Shown: one piece after another, positions 22,625-32,442 of the stretch
Position numbering within the stretch: position 1 is the first letter of the stretch
How the letters are laid out: every line of letters begins with the position of its first letter
DNA from: SVTX01 sp045660325
GTDB lineage: Bacteria > Bacillota > Clostridia > Oscillospirales > CAG-272
Direction: 5' to 3'
Length of the DNA stretch: 64,000 nucleotides
NCBI GenBank assembly: GCA_045660325.1
Contig: JAZRDO010000023.1
Location: 62,001-126,000, forward strand
The notes under the pieces: generated by a model
Databases searched by the model: none
Told to the model about the DNA's origin: nothing
The model's input: only the letters and a program-made list of their open reading frames with translations
Position numbers and translations under genes: made by a program

Positions 22625-23749
22625 CTATTCAAGGGATTTTTTAACTGCATACAGATTTATATCCCACGCGGGAATGTAACGGAATCTACGAAGATATAAG
22701 GAATATTCAGGATTCATTTCTTTTATAAATAAAGGAAGGGAGAAAATATCCGCGCTTCTGTGATAAAGTGAAACCAAAAGCGAGGGAGAATATTTCTTTA
22801 TAGTTTCCGCCGATCCGCAAAGCGCCTCGTATTCCGAGCCCTCAACGTCATATTTTATATAATCAACACTCTCGCCGCAAAGAATATTGTCAAGCGAATC
22901 CGCCTCGATCTCAATGATTTTCTTTTTCCTTTGATTTATCGCGTCGGAAAACGCGGACGTGTTCTGTGTCATAGATGCATTTCGGTTTCCGCTTCCGTCA
23001 AAATAAAGCGTTTCACATCCACTCCACGCGCCGAGATTTCGCGGGATGATTTCAACGCCACAAACACCGCCTGCCCACTCGCAAAGCTTTCTGAAATTTC
23101 TCCTGTCGGGCTCAAAAGCTACAACGCGACGAAGATCATCAGCGTATCTCATAAGCTCGCGTATGGAATCCCCGTTATACGCGCCGAGATCCGCGCTTGA
23201 TTTAATGCTTGCGGCATTAAGAATCTCGTTATAGCACTCATCGACCGAGCTCTCGGCATCGCGAAGATAGGATATCTTGCCGTAAAGCTTATATTTTATT
23301 ATGTTATCGTAAATACGGCGGGATTCTTCATCACAAAAAAGCTCTCTTGCCCTATTTATGCTATCAAGATTTTTCGTGTAAAATTCAAAATTAAAGATCT
23401 CGTCGCCGTAAACGGGTACGTCGGGAGCGTAAAGCTCGCATTCGTCGGCGATCTTGTAAATATTTTCGAGAACCTCGGGCAAGCTCGACGCGAAGGACAA
23501 AAGAACTATAATATTGCCCGCGCCGTACTTTTCCTTCGTCTCGCTATATGACAGGACGCGCTTGCCGTGGAAAAAGTGACCGCGCACAAATCCGTCGGAC
23601 GCGAAAAAGTCGGATATCTCAATGCCGTATCTCTCGGCAACCGAAATGATCTTGTCCGCGCCGTTGCCCATGCCGTAAAGAACTATTTTTTTGTCCGTGT
23701 CCTTCAAATATTCCCACAGGTCGGGATATTTTTCAATATTCTTGTACAT
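22625..23749 (-). CDS. FkbM-family methyltransferase with N-terminal Rossmann-like domain
   Basis: 374 aa. Residues ~18-75 (KKIVLYGMGNGADKII) look like a nucleotide-binding Rossmann unit often found in front of FkbM domains in polysaccharide clusters. From ~185 the SAM methyltransferase begins (SADLGAYNGDSIREL, VAFEPDRRNFRKL), with the FkbM signature DYIKYDVEGSEYEAL near 311-325. FkbM enzymes O-methylate sugars or peptides at hydroxyls. It stands alone, not in a glycan cluster, so its acceptor is unknown. Confidence 0.85.
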   Translation of the reverse strand: MYKNIEKYPDLWEYLKDTDKKIVLYGMGNGADKIISVAERYGIEISDFFASDGFVRGHFFHGKRVLSYSETKEKYGAGNIIVLLSFASSLPEVLENIYKIADECELYAPDVPVYGDEIFNFEFYTKNLDSINRARELFCDEESRRIYDNIIKYKLYGKISYLRDAESSVDECYNEILNAASIKSSADLGAYNGDSIRELMRYADDLRRVVAFEPDRRNFRKLCEWAGGVCGVEIIPRNLGAWSGCETLYFDGSGNRNASMTQNTSAFSDAINQRKKKIIEIEADSLDNILCGESVDYIKYDVEGSEYEALCGSAETIKKYSPSLLVSLYHRSADIFSLPLFIKEMNPEYSLYLRRFRYIPAWDINLYAVKKSLE

Positions 23750-23761
23750 ATCTTTTCCTTG

Positions 23762-23790
23762 TTGACAACTTAAATTTTTGATGCTATAAT
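23762..23790 (+). promoter_or_regulatory. sigma-A promoter of HIT protein
   Basis: TTGACA 23762-23767, 17 bp, TATAAT 23785-23790. Confidence 0.88.
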
Positions 23791-23837
23791 TAGTATAACA
23801 TCAAACACAAAAAAAGTAAAGTGTAAGGAGTTAATTT

Positions 23838-24182
23838 ATGTGCGACAATTGTATTTTTTGTAAAATTATAAAGGGCGATATTCCCTCCTCCAAGGTTTTT
23901 GAAAACGAAAAGGTTTTCGCCTTCCGTGATATCAATCCCCAAGCGCCCACTCACGTGCTCGTAGTTCCCAAAAAGCATATTGAATCCGCCGACTGCATCA
24001 ATGCCGACAACAGCCACTACGTTGCTGCTATTTTTGAGGCGATTCCCGAAATTGCAAAGGCAGTGGGACTTACGAACGGATACCGCGTGATTACCAACAT
24101 CGGCGAGGACGGAGCGCAAACCGTAAAGCATATCCATTTCCATATCCTCGGCGGTAAGAAGCTTCCCGCAACTATTGTATAA
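23838..24182 (+). CDS. HIT-family nucleotide hydrolase (HINT type)
   Basis: 114 aa, full length. CxxC pair CDNCIFCKII at the start may bind zinc, DINPQAPTHVLVVPKKHI is the substrate-site stretch, and the histidine triad is HIHFHIL near residue 100. HINT proteins hydrolyse nucleoside 5'-phosphoramidates and adenylated amines. Single-gene unit with consensus promoter and immediate terminator. Ribosome site aaggag before ATG 23838. Confidence 0.94.
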   Translation: MCDNCIFCKIIKGDIPSSKVFENEKVFAFRDINPQAPTHVLVVPKKHIESADCINADNSHYVAAIFEAIPEIAKAVGLTNGYRVITNIGEDGAQTVKHIHFHILGGKKLPATIV

Positions 24183-24186
24183 TAAA

Positions 24187-24216
24187 GAAAAGCACTTGCG
24201 ATGCAAGTGCTTTTCT
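24187..24216 (+). terminator. Terminator after HIT gene
   Basis: Stem gaaaagcacttgc/gcaagtgcttttc with loop gat. Confidence 0.9.
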
Positions 24217-24222
24217 CGTCCA

Positions 24223-24251
24223 TTGACAAATTAGTGACATTGTGCTATAAT
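24223..24251 (+). promoter_or_regulatory. sigma-A promoter of lipoprotein gene
   Basis: TTGACA 24223-24228, 17 bp, TATAAT 24246-24251. Confidence 0.88.
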
Positions 24252-24282
24252 TATATTACAAAGAAAATATTGGGAGGTCTGT

Positions 24283-25143
24283 ATGAAAAGATTTTTTAAA
24301 ATTATTAGCCTGACACTTGTGCTTGTTTTTGTTGCTTCAGCTATGCTTTCATTAGTATCTTGCGATGACGTTACGTACAAATTAAGAACAGCCCCCGATC
24401 AAATTGAAGACAAAACGGGTAAGCTGACCGATGATATGAAGAGTGAGATACAGCTTGCATACTACGAAAGAAACAAAGAATATTCTTCTTCCCCAAGAGA
24501 AATCAAGGGAGTTTGCTACGGTGTATTTGACGACGCATATTGCTTGATTCTTACCAAGCCCGGTGTGCACTATTTGACAGCGGAGACCGAAATTGACGTG
24601 GCAAAATACACGTTTTGTTTTGGCGACTCAAACACTATGATCGTTTATTGCAACGGCGAATTTTATAGCTTGACGAAGGCTTATGAAAACGGTATTTTAA
24701 ACGATGCCGAGATTGAGGAGCTTTATTACTTCTATAATTTGACTAAATACGATGGTCGCAATCCGCATGCTCAAGATAAAGCTGACATAAACTGGCATTT
24801 TTTACGTAATGAAAGCCAGATACAAAACGATTATTTTGAAAAAACATATCAGGAAAGCACCAAGGAATATTATAATTCTCCCGACCAGGTGAAAATAACG
24901 TGCTACGGAGTTTTTGACTACGAATATTTCTGCATAAAGGTTCATATACCTCCCTACGCATATGAAGAGTCATATCATGAATATACTATTGGCAAATGGA
25001 CCTTTGCAGCTGTCGATAGTGGAGATTGGATTATAGTTTATGCTCGCGGTGAATTTTACAGCCTCGCCGAGGCTTATGATATGGATTTATTAAATAATAC
25101 CGACATAGAAGCACTCCACGATTATATATACGGAGAAAATTAA
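24283..25143 (+). CDS. Lipoprotein with two tandem copies of an unknown domain
   Basis: 286 aa. Signal peptide with lipobox LVSC, Cys27. The mature protein is an internal duplication: residues ~50-150 and ~178-284 align through Y-Y/F-E-x-x-x-E-Y...SP, CYGVFDxxY, YTF/WTFAA..., IVY-x-x-GEFYSL-x-x-AY and LLN/ILN-x-x-x-IE-x-L. The copies differ at most other positions, so the duplication is old or relaxed. Domain not recognised; surface location is predicted. Own promoter; ends at a terminator shared with gdhA. Ribosome site gggagg. Confidence 0.82.
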   Translation: MKRFFKIISLTLVLVFVASAMLSLVSCDDVTYKLRTAPDQIEDKTGKLTDDMKSEIQLAYYERNKEYSSSPREIKGVCYGVFDDAYCLILTKPGVHYLTAETEIDVAKYTFCFGDSNTMIVYCNGEFYSLTKAYENGILNDAEIEELYYFYNLTKYDGRNPHAQDKADINWHFLRNESQIQNDYFEKTYQESTKEYYNSPDQVKITCYGVFDYEYFCIKVHIPPYAYEESYHEYTIGKWTFAAVDSGDWIIVYARGEFYSLAEAYDMDLLNNTDIEALHDYIYGEN

Positions 25144-25151
25144 TCAAGCAA

Positions 25152-25187
25152 AAATAACACCCACCGAGATTTCGGTGGGTGTTATCT
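25152..25187. terminator. Bidirectional terminator
   Basis: Stem ataacacccaccga/(t)cggtgggtgttat with A/T flanks, between convergent lipoprotein and gdhA. Confidence 0.9.
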
Positions 25188-25190
25188 TTA

Positions 25191-26534
25191 TTAAATTACT
25201 CCCTGAGCCATCATAGCCTCGGCAACCTTCTTAAAGCCCGCGATATTCGCGCCCTTAACAAGATTGTAGCCAAAGCCGTATTCCTCGGCGGTGGAAGCCG
25301 CGTTGTCGTGAATGTTCTTCATAATAACCTTGAGCTTCGCGTCAACCTCTTCCCTGCTCCAGGAAAGTCGCTGACTGTTCTGCGACATTTCAAGTGCGGA
25401 AACCGCAACGCCACCCGCATTTGCAGCCTTACCGGGCGCAACGTTTACGCCGTTTGCCTGCAAGTACTTTACCGCCTCGTTGGACGTAGGCATATTGGAT
25501 GCCTCAACGTAATATTTGACACCGTTCTCAACGATCTTCTTTGCCAGATCAAGATCAACCTCATTTTGTGTAGCGCAAGGCATAAGGATATCCGCCTTCA
25601 CGCCCCAGGGCTTCTCGCCCGCGTAGAAAGGAAGGTCAAACTTCTTTGCAAAGTCCTCAATACCGAGATCTCTTGACTGACGGATAGTGAGCATATACTG
25701 AAGCATTTCGTCATTGATGCCGTTTTCAATATAAACGTAGCCCTTAGAGCCCGAGATCGTAATAACCTTCGCGCCAAGCTCTGTAAATTTCTTTGCCGCG
25801 CCCCAAGCAACGTTACCGTAGCCCGAAATCACCGCAGTCTTACCCTCGAAGCTATCTCCAAAGCGCTCAAGCATGCTCTGTGCAAAATAAACCGCACCAA
25901 AGCCCGTAGCCTCAGGACGAATAAGGCTACCGCCGTAAGAGAGGCCCTTACCCGTAAGAACGCCGTTTTCAAACGCGCCGCGAATTCTCTTATACTGACC
26001 GTAGAGGAAGCCAACCTCACGCGCACCTACGCCGATATCTCCTGCGGGAACGTCAACGTCAGGACCGATATGACGGTAAAGCTCTGTCATAAAGGACTGG
26101 CAGAATCTCATAATTTCGTTATCACTTCTGCCCTTAGGATTGAAGTCGGAGCCGCCCTTACCGCCGCCGATAGGAAGACCTGTCAAGCTATTCTTCAAAA
26201 TCTGCTCAAATCCGAGGAACTTCAAAATAGAAAGATTTACAGTAGGATGAAAACGAAGACCGCCCTTATACGGACCGATCGCGCTGTTATACTGTACGCG
26301 GTAACCCTTGTTTACGTGAACCGCACCGTTATCGTCAACCCACGGAACTCTGAAAAGAATAATTCTCTCAGGCTCAATAAATCTTTCAAGAAGGCCTGCC
26401 TTTTCATATTCGGGATGCTTATCAAAAACCACCTCAAGAGATTCGAGTATCTCCTCGGCTGCCTGATGAAATTCAACCTCATTCGGATTTCTTGCAATCA
26501 AATCCGCCATAACGCTCTTTACATAAGTGGACAT
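25191..26534 (-). CDS. gdhA: Glutamate dehydrogenase (hexameric, class I)
   Basis: 447 aa. PIGGGKGGSDFNPKGRSDNEI (catalytic-Lys region ~120-135), VPAGDIGVGAREVGFLYGQYKR and the cofactor loop SGYGNVAWGAAKK (~238) mark the ~450-residue bacterial enzyme that aminates 2-oxoglutarate. NADPH dependence is likely by similarity to clostridial and E. coli enzymes but not certain. ATG 26534 follows aaggag; a GTG at 26543 lies within that site. Own promoter; links carbon and nitrogen metabolism next to the purine operon but on a separate transcript. Confidence 0.96.
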   Translation of the reverse strand: MSTYVKSVMADLIARNPNEVEFHQAAEEILESLEVVFDKHPEYEKAGLLERFIEPERIILFRVPWVDDNGAVHVNKGYRVQYNSAIGPYKGGLRFHPTVNLSILKFLGFEQILKNSLTGLPIGGGKGGSDFNPKGRSDNEIMRFCQSFMTELYRHIGPDVDVPAGDIGVGAREVGFLYGQYKRIRGAFENGVLTGKGLSYGGSLIRPEATGFGAVYFAQSMLERFGDSFEGKTAVISGYGNVAWGAAKKFTELGAKVITISGSKGYVYIENGINDEMLQYMLTIRQSRDLGIEDFAKKFDLPFYAGEKPWGVKADILMPCATQNEVDLDLAKKIVENGVKYYVEASNMPTSNEAVKYLQANGVNVAPGKAANAGGVAVSALEMSQNSQRLSWSREEVDAKLKVIMKNIHDNAASTAEEYGFGYNLVKGANIAGFKKVAEAMMAQGVI

Positions 26535-26596
26535 ATCTATCACTCCTTAACATCAATCTTTACACAGTATATGCCGTGCAAAAAAACTATGGATAT

Positions 26597-26625
26597 ATTG
26601 TATCACAAAAATAAGTATTTTGCAA
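26597..26625 (-). promoter_or_regulatory. sigma-A promoter of gdhA
   Basis: Minus strand TTGCAA (26620-26625), 17 bp, TACAAT (26597-26602). Confidence 0.7.
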
Positions 26626-26718
26626 GAAATTTTTTATAAAATTTCATATTTTTTTGTATTTTTATAAAAAAACGAACTTTGCACAACGAAAATGCCAAAA
26701 TTATCAATACAAAAAATC

Positions 26719-26749
26719 AAAAAGAGCGTGAATAACACGCTCTTTTTTA
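26719..26749 (-). terminator. Terminator of the purine operon
   Basis: Stem aaaaagagcgtg/cacgctctttttt, loop aataa, just past the purL stop. Confidence 0.9.
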
Positions 26750-26757
26750 ATATGAAA

Positions 26758-29700
26758 TTACTTGTAATACTTAACCGCGGACTCGAAAAGGCCCATATCG
26801 AACTCGCCGTCGATGTTCTTATAGAGGTGCTCGCCGATTCGCTCGGAGTGGCCCATCTTACCGATAACTCGTCCGTCGGGAGACGTGATACCCTCAACTG
26901 CCCAAACGGAATTGTTGGGATTGAAGTGAATGTCCTCGGTAGGATTGCCCGCAAGGTCAACGTACTGAGTCATGATCTGTCCGTTTTCTGCAAGCTTCTT
27001 AACAGTTGCCTCGTCGCAGAGGAATCTGCCCTCGCCGTGAGAGATCGGAACGTTGTATATCTCGCCAACCTTGGTATTCATAAGCCAGGGAGATTTGTCC
27101 GTGCAAACTCTTGTTCTGACAACTCTCGACTGGTGTCTGCCGATAGTATTGAACGTAAGAGTAGGACAGCTCTCGTCCGTATCAATGATCTCGCCGTAAG
27201 GAACAAGACCGAGCTTAATAAGTGCCTGGAAGCCGTTGCAGATACCTGCCATAAGACCGTCGCGGTTCTTTAAGAGCTCATGAACCTCTTCCTTGATCTT
27301 TCCGTTACGGAAGAACGCGGTAATGAACTTACCCGATCCGTCGGGCTCATCGCCGCCCGAAAAGCCACCGGGGATAAATATCATCTGGGAGTTCTTTATT
27401 GCATTTGCAACGTAATCAACGGATTCTGCAACCGCCGCAGGTGTAAGATTCTTTACAACCACGATCTCGGGATCAGCGCCCGCCTTTAAAAATGCCTTTG
27501 CCGTATCGTATTCGCAGTTTGTACCGGGGAATACGGGAATTACTACCTTAGGCTTTGCGGTTATAATGCTTGCCGCCTTGAACGTCTTCTCACTCTTATA
27601 TTCAACAGCGGGAATATCCTCGCCCTTGCCCTGCTTGATATTGCAGGGATATACGCCCTCAAGTCTGGACTCGTAAATGCCGAGAAGCTCCGCAATTGAA
27701 GCCGTCTCGCCGCCAAGAGTAATAGTGTCTGCCTCTACCGTCTTACCGAGAGTGCGAACGTTCATTTCCGAATCAAATTCTACGTCACCACAAAGCTCAA
27801 TAACAAATGATCCGTATCTGTATCCGAAGATTTCGGAAAGTGTAAATTCTTCGTTGTATTCAAATCCGATATTATTACCGATGCTCATCTTAAGCACCGC
27901 CTCAGCGATACCGCCGAGAGTGGGTGTGTAAACAGATACCGCCTTGCCCTCTCTTACAAGTGCCGCAACCTTGTCGTAAATTGCAAGGAGGGACTTTGTT
28001 ACAGGAAGCTTGTCGCTGTTATAATCGGGAGTAAGGAGCACGACCTTGTGTCCCGCGCCCTTGAATTCAGGGCTTATTACGTGCTTTGCATCCGTCGTTG
28101 TAACCGCGAAGGAAACAAGCGTGGGAGGTACGTCAATATTTTCAAAGCTTCCGCTCATAGAATCCTTACCGCCGATAGCCGCAATACGAAGATCGCACTG
28201 CGCCTCAAATGCACCGAGGAGCGCCGCCATAGGCTTACCCCAACGCTCGGGATTCTTACCGGGCTTTTCCATATACTCCTGGAAAGTAAGGTAAACGTCC
28301 TCGAACTTCGCACCCGTAGCGATAAGCTTGGAAACCGATTCAATTACCGCATAGTAAGCGGAGTGGAAGGGAGACTTTTCCGCGATAAAGGGATTATAGC
28401 CCCAAGACATTACGGAGGAGGTATTGGTGAATCTGTCCTCTGCGGATATCTTGTGCGCCATAGCCTGAATAGGAGTCTGCTGATTCTTACCGCCGAAGGG
28501 CATAAGAACAGTTCCCGCACCGATCGTAGAGTCAAATCTCTCGGAAAGGCCACGCTTGGAGCAGATATTGAGATCGCTCGCCATTGCCTTATAGAGAGAG
28601 GTGAAGCCTTCCGCTTCATTTATATTCTTATCAAAATCAGTTGTGCTTGACGCCTTAACTGTAATATGCTTTTCCGCGCCGTTGGAATTTAAGAAATCAC
28701 GGGAAATATCAACTATGTATTTTCCGTTCCACTTCATTTTAAGTCTTGCTTCCTCGGTTACGCGAGCCACGATAGTAGCCTCAAGGTTTTCCTTTTCCGC
28801 AAGTGCCTTAAATGCTTCAACGTCACACGCCTCAACGACTACTGCCATTCTTTCCTGAGATTCGGAAATTGCAAGCTCCGTTCCGTCAAGACCCTCGTAC
28901 TTCTTCGGAACTGCGTCAAGGTTTATCTCAAGTCCGTCTGCAAGCTCGCCGACAGCAACCGACACACCACCCGCGCCGAAGTCGTTACATCTTTTAATAA
29001 GTCTCGAAGCCTCGGGGTTTCTGAAAAGTCTCTGAAGCTTTCTTTCCTCGGGAGCATTACCCTTCTGTACCTCTGCGCCGCAGGATTCAAGGGACTCAAG
29101 CGTATGCGACTTTGAGGAGCCCGTAGCACCGCCACAGCCGTCACGTCCCGTTCTGCCGCCGAGAAGAATAACGATATCGCCGTCCATAGGACATTCGCGT
29201 CTTACGTTTGCCTCGGGAGCGGCCGCGATAACCGCGCCGATCTCCATTCTCTTTGCAACGTAGCCGGGATGATAAATTTCGTCAACCTGACCTGTTGCAA
29301 GACCGATCTGGTTGCCGTATGAGGAATAACCCGCCGCCGCAGTCGTTACGATCTTTCTCTGTGGAAGCTTTCCGCGGAGTGTCTCGGATACGGGAACCGT
29401 AGGATCTGCCGCGCCCGTAACTCTCATAGCCGCGTAAACGTAGGATCTGCCCGAAAGGGGATCTCGGATCGCTCCTCCGATACAAGTCGCCGCGCCGCCA
29501 AAGGGCTCGATCTCTGTGGGGTGGTTATGTGTTTCATTCTTGAAAAGGAGGAGCCAGTCCTCTTTCTCTCCGTCAAAGTCAACCTTGATCTTAACAGTAC
29601 AAGCGTTGATCTCCTCGGATTCGTCTATTTTAGGAAGACAACCGATGCTCTTTAAGTACTTTGTAGCAACAGTTGCGATGTCCATAAGGTTTATGGGCTT

Positions 29701-30477
29701 TGTTCTGCCGAGCTCTGCGCGAACGTTTATATAGTCCTCGTATGCTCTCTTCAAAAGATCGTCCTCAAATTCAACCGAATCAATTGTTGTTAAGAACGTA
29801 GTATGACGGCAGTGATCGGACCAATACGTATCGATCATCTTGATCTCCGTGATCGTGGGGTCTCTCTGCTCGTCTATAAAATACTTCTGACAGAATTTAA
29901 TATCGTCAAGGTCCATAGCAAGACCGTTTTCTGCAACGAATTCGCGAAGTCCGTCCTCATCAAGTGAGGTAAATCCGCAAAGAACTCTTACACTCTCGGG
30001 AATATCGTATTCCGCCTTAAGTGTTTCGAACGTATCGAGTGTCGCCTCGCGGGATTCAACGGGGTTGATTACGTACTTCTTGATAGCAGCAATCTCATCA
30101 GCCGTCGGGTTTCCCTCAAGGATATAAACTCTCGCCGTCTTAACAAGAGGTCTTTCCTTCTGCGAGATAAGCTGAACACACTGCGCAGCAGAGTCGGCTC
30201 TCTGGTCAAACTGACCGGGAAGATATTCAACTGCGAAAACAGTGTCGCCCTCATTATATTCAAGCTCATACGTTACGTCGTCAAGCTGCGGCTCGGAGAA
30301 GACCGTGCCGACCGTGTAATCAAAAAGCTCCTTATCAATGCTTTCAACGTCGTATCTGTTGAGAAGTCTGACACGGCTTACGCTACCAATGGAAAGAAGT
30401 CCGCAAATATCCGAATGAAGCGAGCGCGCTTCATTGTCAAGACCAGTTTTCTTTTCAACGTATATTCTGTATACCAT
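26758..30477 (-). CDS. purL: Phosphoribosylformylglycinamidine synthase, single-chain form
   Basis: 1239 aa, the fused large form with synthetase and glutaminase in one chain (long clostridial type). Residues ~270-290 hold the FKNETHNHPTEIEPFGGAATC substrate/ATP-site block; GGKDSMSGSF (~700) is the second synthetase half; from ~985 the glutaminase domain (VVIPVFPGTNCEYDT) contains PGGFSGGDEP and the nucleophile Cys in GICNGFQ (~1087). It converts FGAR, Gln and ATP to FGAM. Last gene of the purine operon, 2 nt after purD. Confidence 0.96.
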   Translation of the reverse strand: MVYRIYVEKKTGLDNEARSLHSDICGLLSIGSVSRVRLLNRYDVESIDKELFDYTVGTVFSEPQLDDVTYELEYNEGDTVFAVEYLPGQFDQRADSAAQCVQLISQKERPLVKTARVYILEGNPTADEIAAIKKYVINPVESREATLDTFETLKAEYDIPESVRVLCGFTSLDEDGLREFVAENGLAMDLDDIKFCQKYFIDEQRDPTITEIKMIDTYWSDHCRHTTFLTTIDSVEFEDDLLKRAYEDYINVRAELGRTKPINLMDIATVATKYLKSIGCLPKIDESEEINACTVKIKVDFDGEKEDWLLLFKNETHNHPTEIEPFGGAATCIGGAIRDPLSGRSYVYAAMRVTGAADPTVPVSETLRGKLPQRKIVTTAAAGYSSYGNQIGLATGQVDEIYHPGYVAKRMEIGAVIAAAPEANVRRECPMDGDIVILLGGRTGRDGCGGATGSSKSHTLESLESCGAEVQKGNAPEERKLQRLFRNPEASRLIKRCNDFGAGGVSVAVGELADGLEINLDAVPKKYEGLDGTELAISESQERMAVVVEACDVEAFKALAEKENLEATIVARVTEEARLKMKWNGKYIVDISRDFLNSNGAEKHITVKASSTTDFDKNINEAEGFTSLYKAMASDLNICSKRGLSERFDSTIGAGTVLMPFGGKNQQTPIQAMAHKISAEDRFTNTSSVMSWGYNPFIAEKSPFHSAYYAVIESVSKLIATGAKFEDVYLTFQEYMEKPGKNPERWGKPMAALLGAFEAQCDLRIAAIGGKDSMSGSFENIDVPPTLVSFAVTTTDAKHVISPEFKGAGHKVVLLTPDYNSDKLPVTKSLLAIYDKVAALVREGKAVSVYTPTLGGIAEAVLKMSIGNNIGFEYNEEFTLSEIFGYRYGSFVIELCGDVEFDSEMNVRTLGKTVEADTITLGGETASIAELLGIYESRLEGVYPCNIKQGKGEDIPAVEYKSEKTFKAASIITAKPKVVIPVFPGTNCEYDTAKAFLKAGADPEIVVVKNLTPAAVAESVDYVANAIKNSQMIFIPGGFSGGDEPDGSGKFITAFFRNGKIKEEVHELLKNRDGLMAGICNGFQALIKLGLVPYGEIIDTDESCPTLTFNTIGRHQSRVVRTRVCTDKSPWLMNTKVGEIYNVPISHGEGRFLCDEATVKKLAENGQIMTQYVDLAGNPTEDIHFNPNNSVWAVEGITSPDGRVIGKMGHSERIGEHLYKNIDGEFDMGLFESAVKYYK

Positions 30478-30479
30478 AC

Positions 30480-31748
30480 TTAATCCTTTCTCGCCATAAG
30501 CGCGCGCTGACCGATGTCTCGGCGGTAATACTGACTGCCGAAGCTTACCTTTTCCGTGCCCACATACGCCTTCTTGATTGCTTCCTCAAGCGTGGGTGCA
30601 GTAGCAGTTACGCCAAGCACTCTGCCACCTGCGGTCAAAAGCTTACCGCCCTCAAGCTTCGCGCCCGCGATAAATATCTGCTCCTCTCCCTTTTCGGGAA
30701 GAGTTATTTCATATCCGCTCTCGTACTTTTCGGGATAACCCTTTGATGCGGAAATTACACAGCAGGCAAACTCATCGGAGAATTCAACGTCAAGCTCGGA
30801 AAGTCTCTCATCCGCTACCGCCTGCATAACTGTTAAAAGGTCGGTTTTAAGAAGCGGGAGCACCACCTGTGTTTCGGGATCACCGAAGCGGCAATTATAT
30901 TCAATAACGCGAGGACCGTCTGCCGTAAGCATAAGTCCAAAGTAAAGACAGCCCTTGAAGGTCCTTCCCTCTGCGTTCATAGCATTCATCGTGGGGATGA
31001 ATATCTCATCCATACATCTCTTTGCAATATCGGGCGTGTAATAAGGATTGGGAGCTACCGTACCCATACCGCCCGTATTAAGTCCGCGGTCTCCGTCAAG
31101 CGCTCTCTTGTGGTCCATAGAGGAAACCATGGGAGATACGACCTTACCGTCAGTGAACGCGAGCACCGATACCTCAGGACCCTCGAGGAACTCCTCAATA
31201 ACTACGCGGCTTCCGCTCTCGCCGAACTTCTTGTCCTCCATCATAGAGCGAACCGCCTCTGTTGCCTCATCGCGAGTCATAGCGATAATTACGCCCTTAC
31301 CGAGCGCCAATCCGTCCGCCTTGATAACCGTAGGAATGGGCGCGCTCTCAAGATATACAAGAGCATCGTCGATATTGTCAAACACCTCGTACGCCGCCGT
31401 GGGAATGCCGTATTTCTTCATAAGATTCTTTGAGAACACCTTGCTTCCCTCAATGATCGCCGCATTTTTGCGAGGACCGAAGCACTTGATTCCCTTTTCC
31501 TCAAGAGCATCTACCGCGCCGAGAACGAGGGGATCGTCGGGAGCTACCACGGCAAAATCAATTTCCTTCTTTATCGCAAAATCAACTATTCCGTCGATAT
31601 CCTTTGCGCCCACGGGAATGCATATAGCATCCGCCGCGATGCCTCCGTTACCGGGGAGCGCGTATATGGTATCAACATCCTTATTTTCCTTTAATTTTTT
31701 AATAATAGCATGCTCACGGCCACCGCCGCCAACAACCATAACCTTCAT
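30480..31748 (-). CDS. purD: Phosphoribosylamine-glycine ligase
   Basis: 422 aa ATP-grasp enzyme joining phosphoribosylamine and glycine. Start MKVMVVGGGGREHAI is diagnostic; VIKADGLALGKGV (~141) and MVSSMDHKRALDGDRGLNTGGMG (~217-239) are the ATP-grasp and substrate loops; FGDPETQ near 285 is a metal site. ATG 31748 has gagga upstream. Fifth gene in the purine operon. Confidence 0.96.
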   Translation of the reverse strand: MKVMVVGGGGREHAIIKKLKENKDVDTIYALPGNGGIAADAICIPVGAKDIDGIVDFAIKKEIDFAVVAPDDPLVLGAVDALEEKGIKCFGPRKNAAIIEGSKVFSKNLMKKYGIPTAAYEVFDNIDDALVYLESAPIPTVIKADGLALGKGVIIAMTRDEATEAVRSMMEDKKFGESGSRVVIEEFLEGPEVSVLAFTDGKVVSPMVSSMDHKRALDGDRGLNTGGMGTVAPNPYYTPDIAKRCMDEIFIPTMNAMNAEGRTFKGCLYFGLMLTADGPRVIEYNCRFGDPETQVVLPLLKTDLLTVMQAVADERLSELDVEFSDEFACCVISASKGYPEKYESGYEITLPEKGEEQIFIAGAKLEGGKLLTAGGRVLGVTATAPTLEEAIKKAYVGTEKVSFGSQYYRRDIGQRALMARKD

Positions 31749-31800
31749 AATATAATTCCTCACTCGCCGCTATAAGCAGCATAAATAATATTACTGTGTC

Positions 31801-32412
31801 TTAAAAATCTCTCTTGCCTGTTACAAGGGATTTGGCAACCATTTCAACCGCTCTGGGCAAAATGATCCATTCCGCGTTTCTCATAACGTGCTTTTGCAAA
31901 CTCTCAGGGGTGTCGTCCTTACGGATCGCGACCGACTTTTGCAAAATGATCTTACCGCCGTCGGGTATCTCGTTTACAAAATGCACCGTAGCGCCCGTAA
32001 CCTTAACTCCGTAGTTCAGCGCCGCCTCATGCACACGAAGTCCGTAAAAGCCCTTTCCGCAGAAGGACGGAATAAGGGAGGGATGCACATTAATAATACG
32101 GTCGGGATATCTCTTTATTATGTCCTCGGAGAGAATACTCATAAAGCCCGCAAGCACGATCATATCGATTTCAAACTCCTCAAGAGCCGAAATGATCTTT
32201 TCCTCAAACGTATCGGGGTTATCCTTTCTCGATACGACGCGTGTGGGGATACCCGCCATATTGGCGCGGATAAGCGCATAAGCCTCCTTTGTGCTTGAAA
32301 GCACTAAAGCGAGCTCACCGTGAGGTATATTTCCCTCATTTGCATAATCAATAATTGCCTGGAGATTAGAGCCGCCGCCCGAAACGAGCACGGCTATTTT
32401 TACTTTTTTCAT
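31801..32412 (-). CDS. purN: Phosphoribosylglycinamide formyltransferase
   Basis: 203 aa. KIAVLVSGGGSNLQAIID at the start, the catalytic NVHPSLIPSF (~106-115, Asn/His) and VTGATVHFVNE(IPD) with the conserved Asp (~141-152) identify the 10-formyl-THF dependent GAR transformylase. One unusual detail is the insert CGKGFYGLRVHEAALN in the loop after LIPSF, common in clostridial PurN. Ribosome site aggtga. Confidence 0.95.
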   Translation of the reverse strand: MKKVKIAVLVSGGGSNLQAIIDYANEGNIPHGELALVLSSTKEAYALIRANMAGIPTRVVSRKDNPDTFEEKIISALEEFEIDMIVLAGFMSILSEDIIKRYPDRIINVHPSLIPSFCGKGFYGLRVHEAALNYGVKVTGATVHFVNEIPDGGKIILQKSVAIRKDDTPESLQKHVMRNAEWIILPRAVEMVAKSLVTGKRDF

Positions 32413-32442
32413 TGTATCACCTAAAAAATATATACCCGTGTA

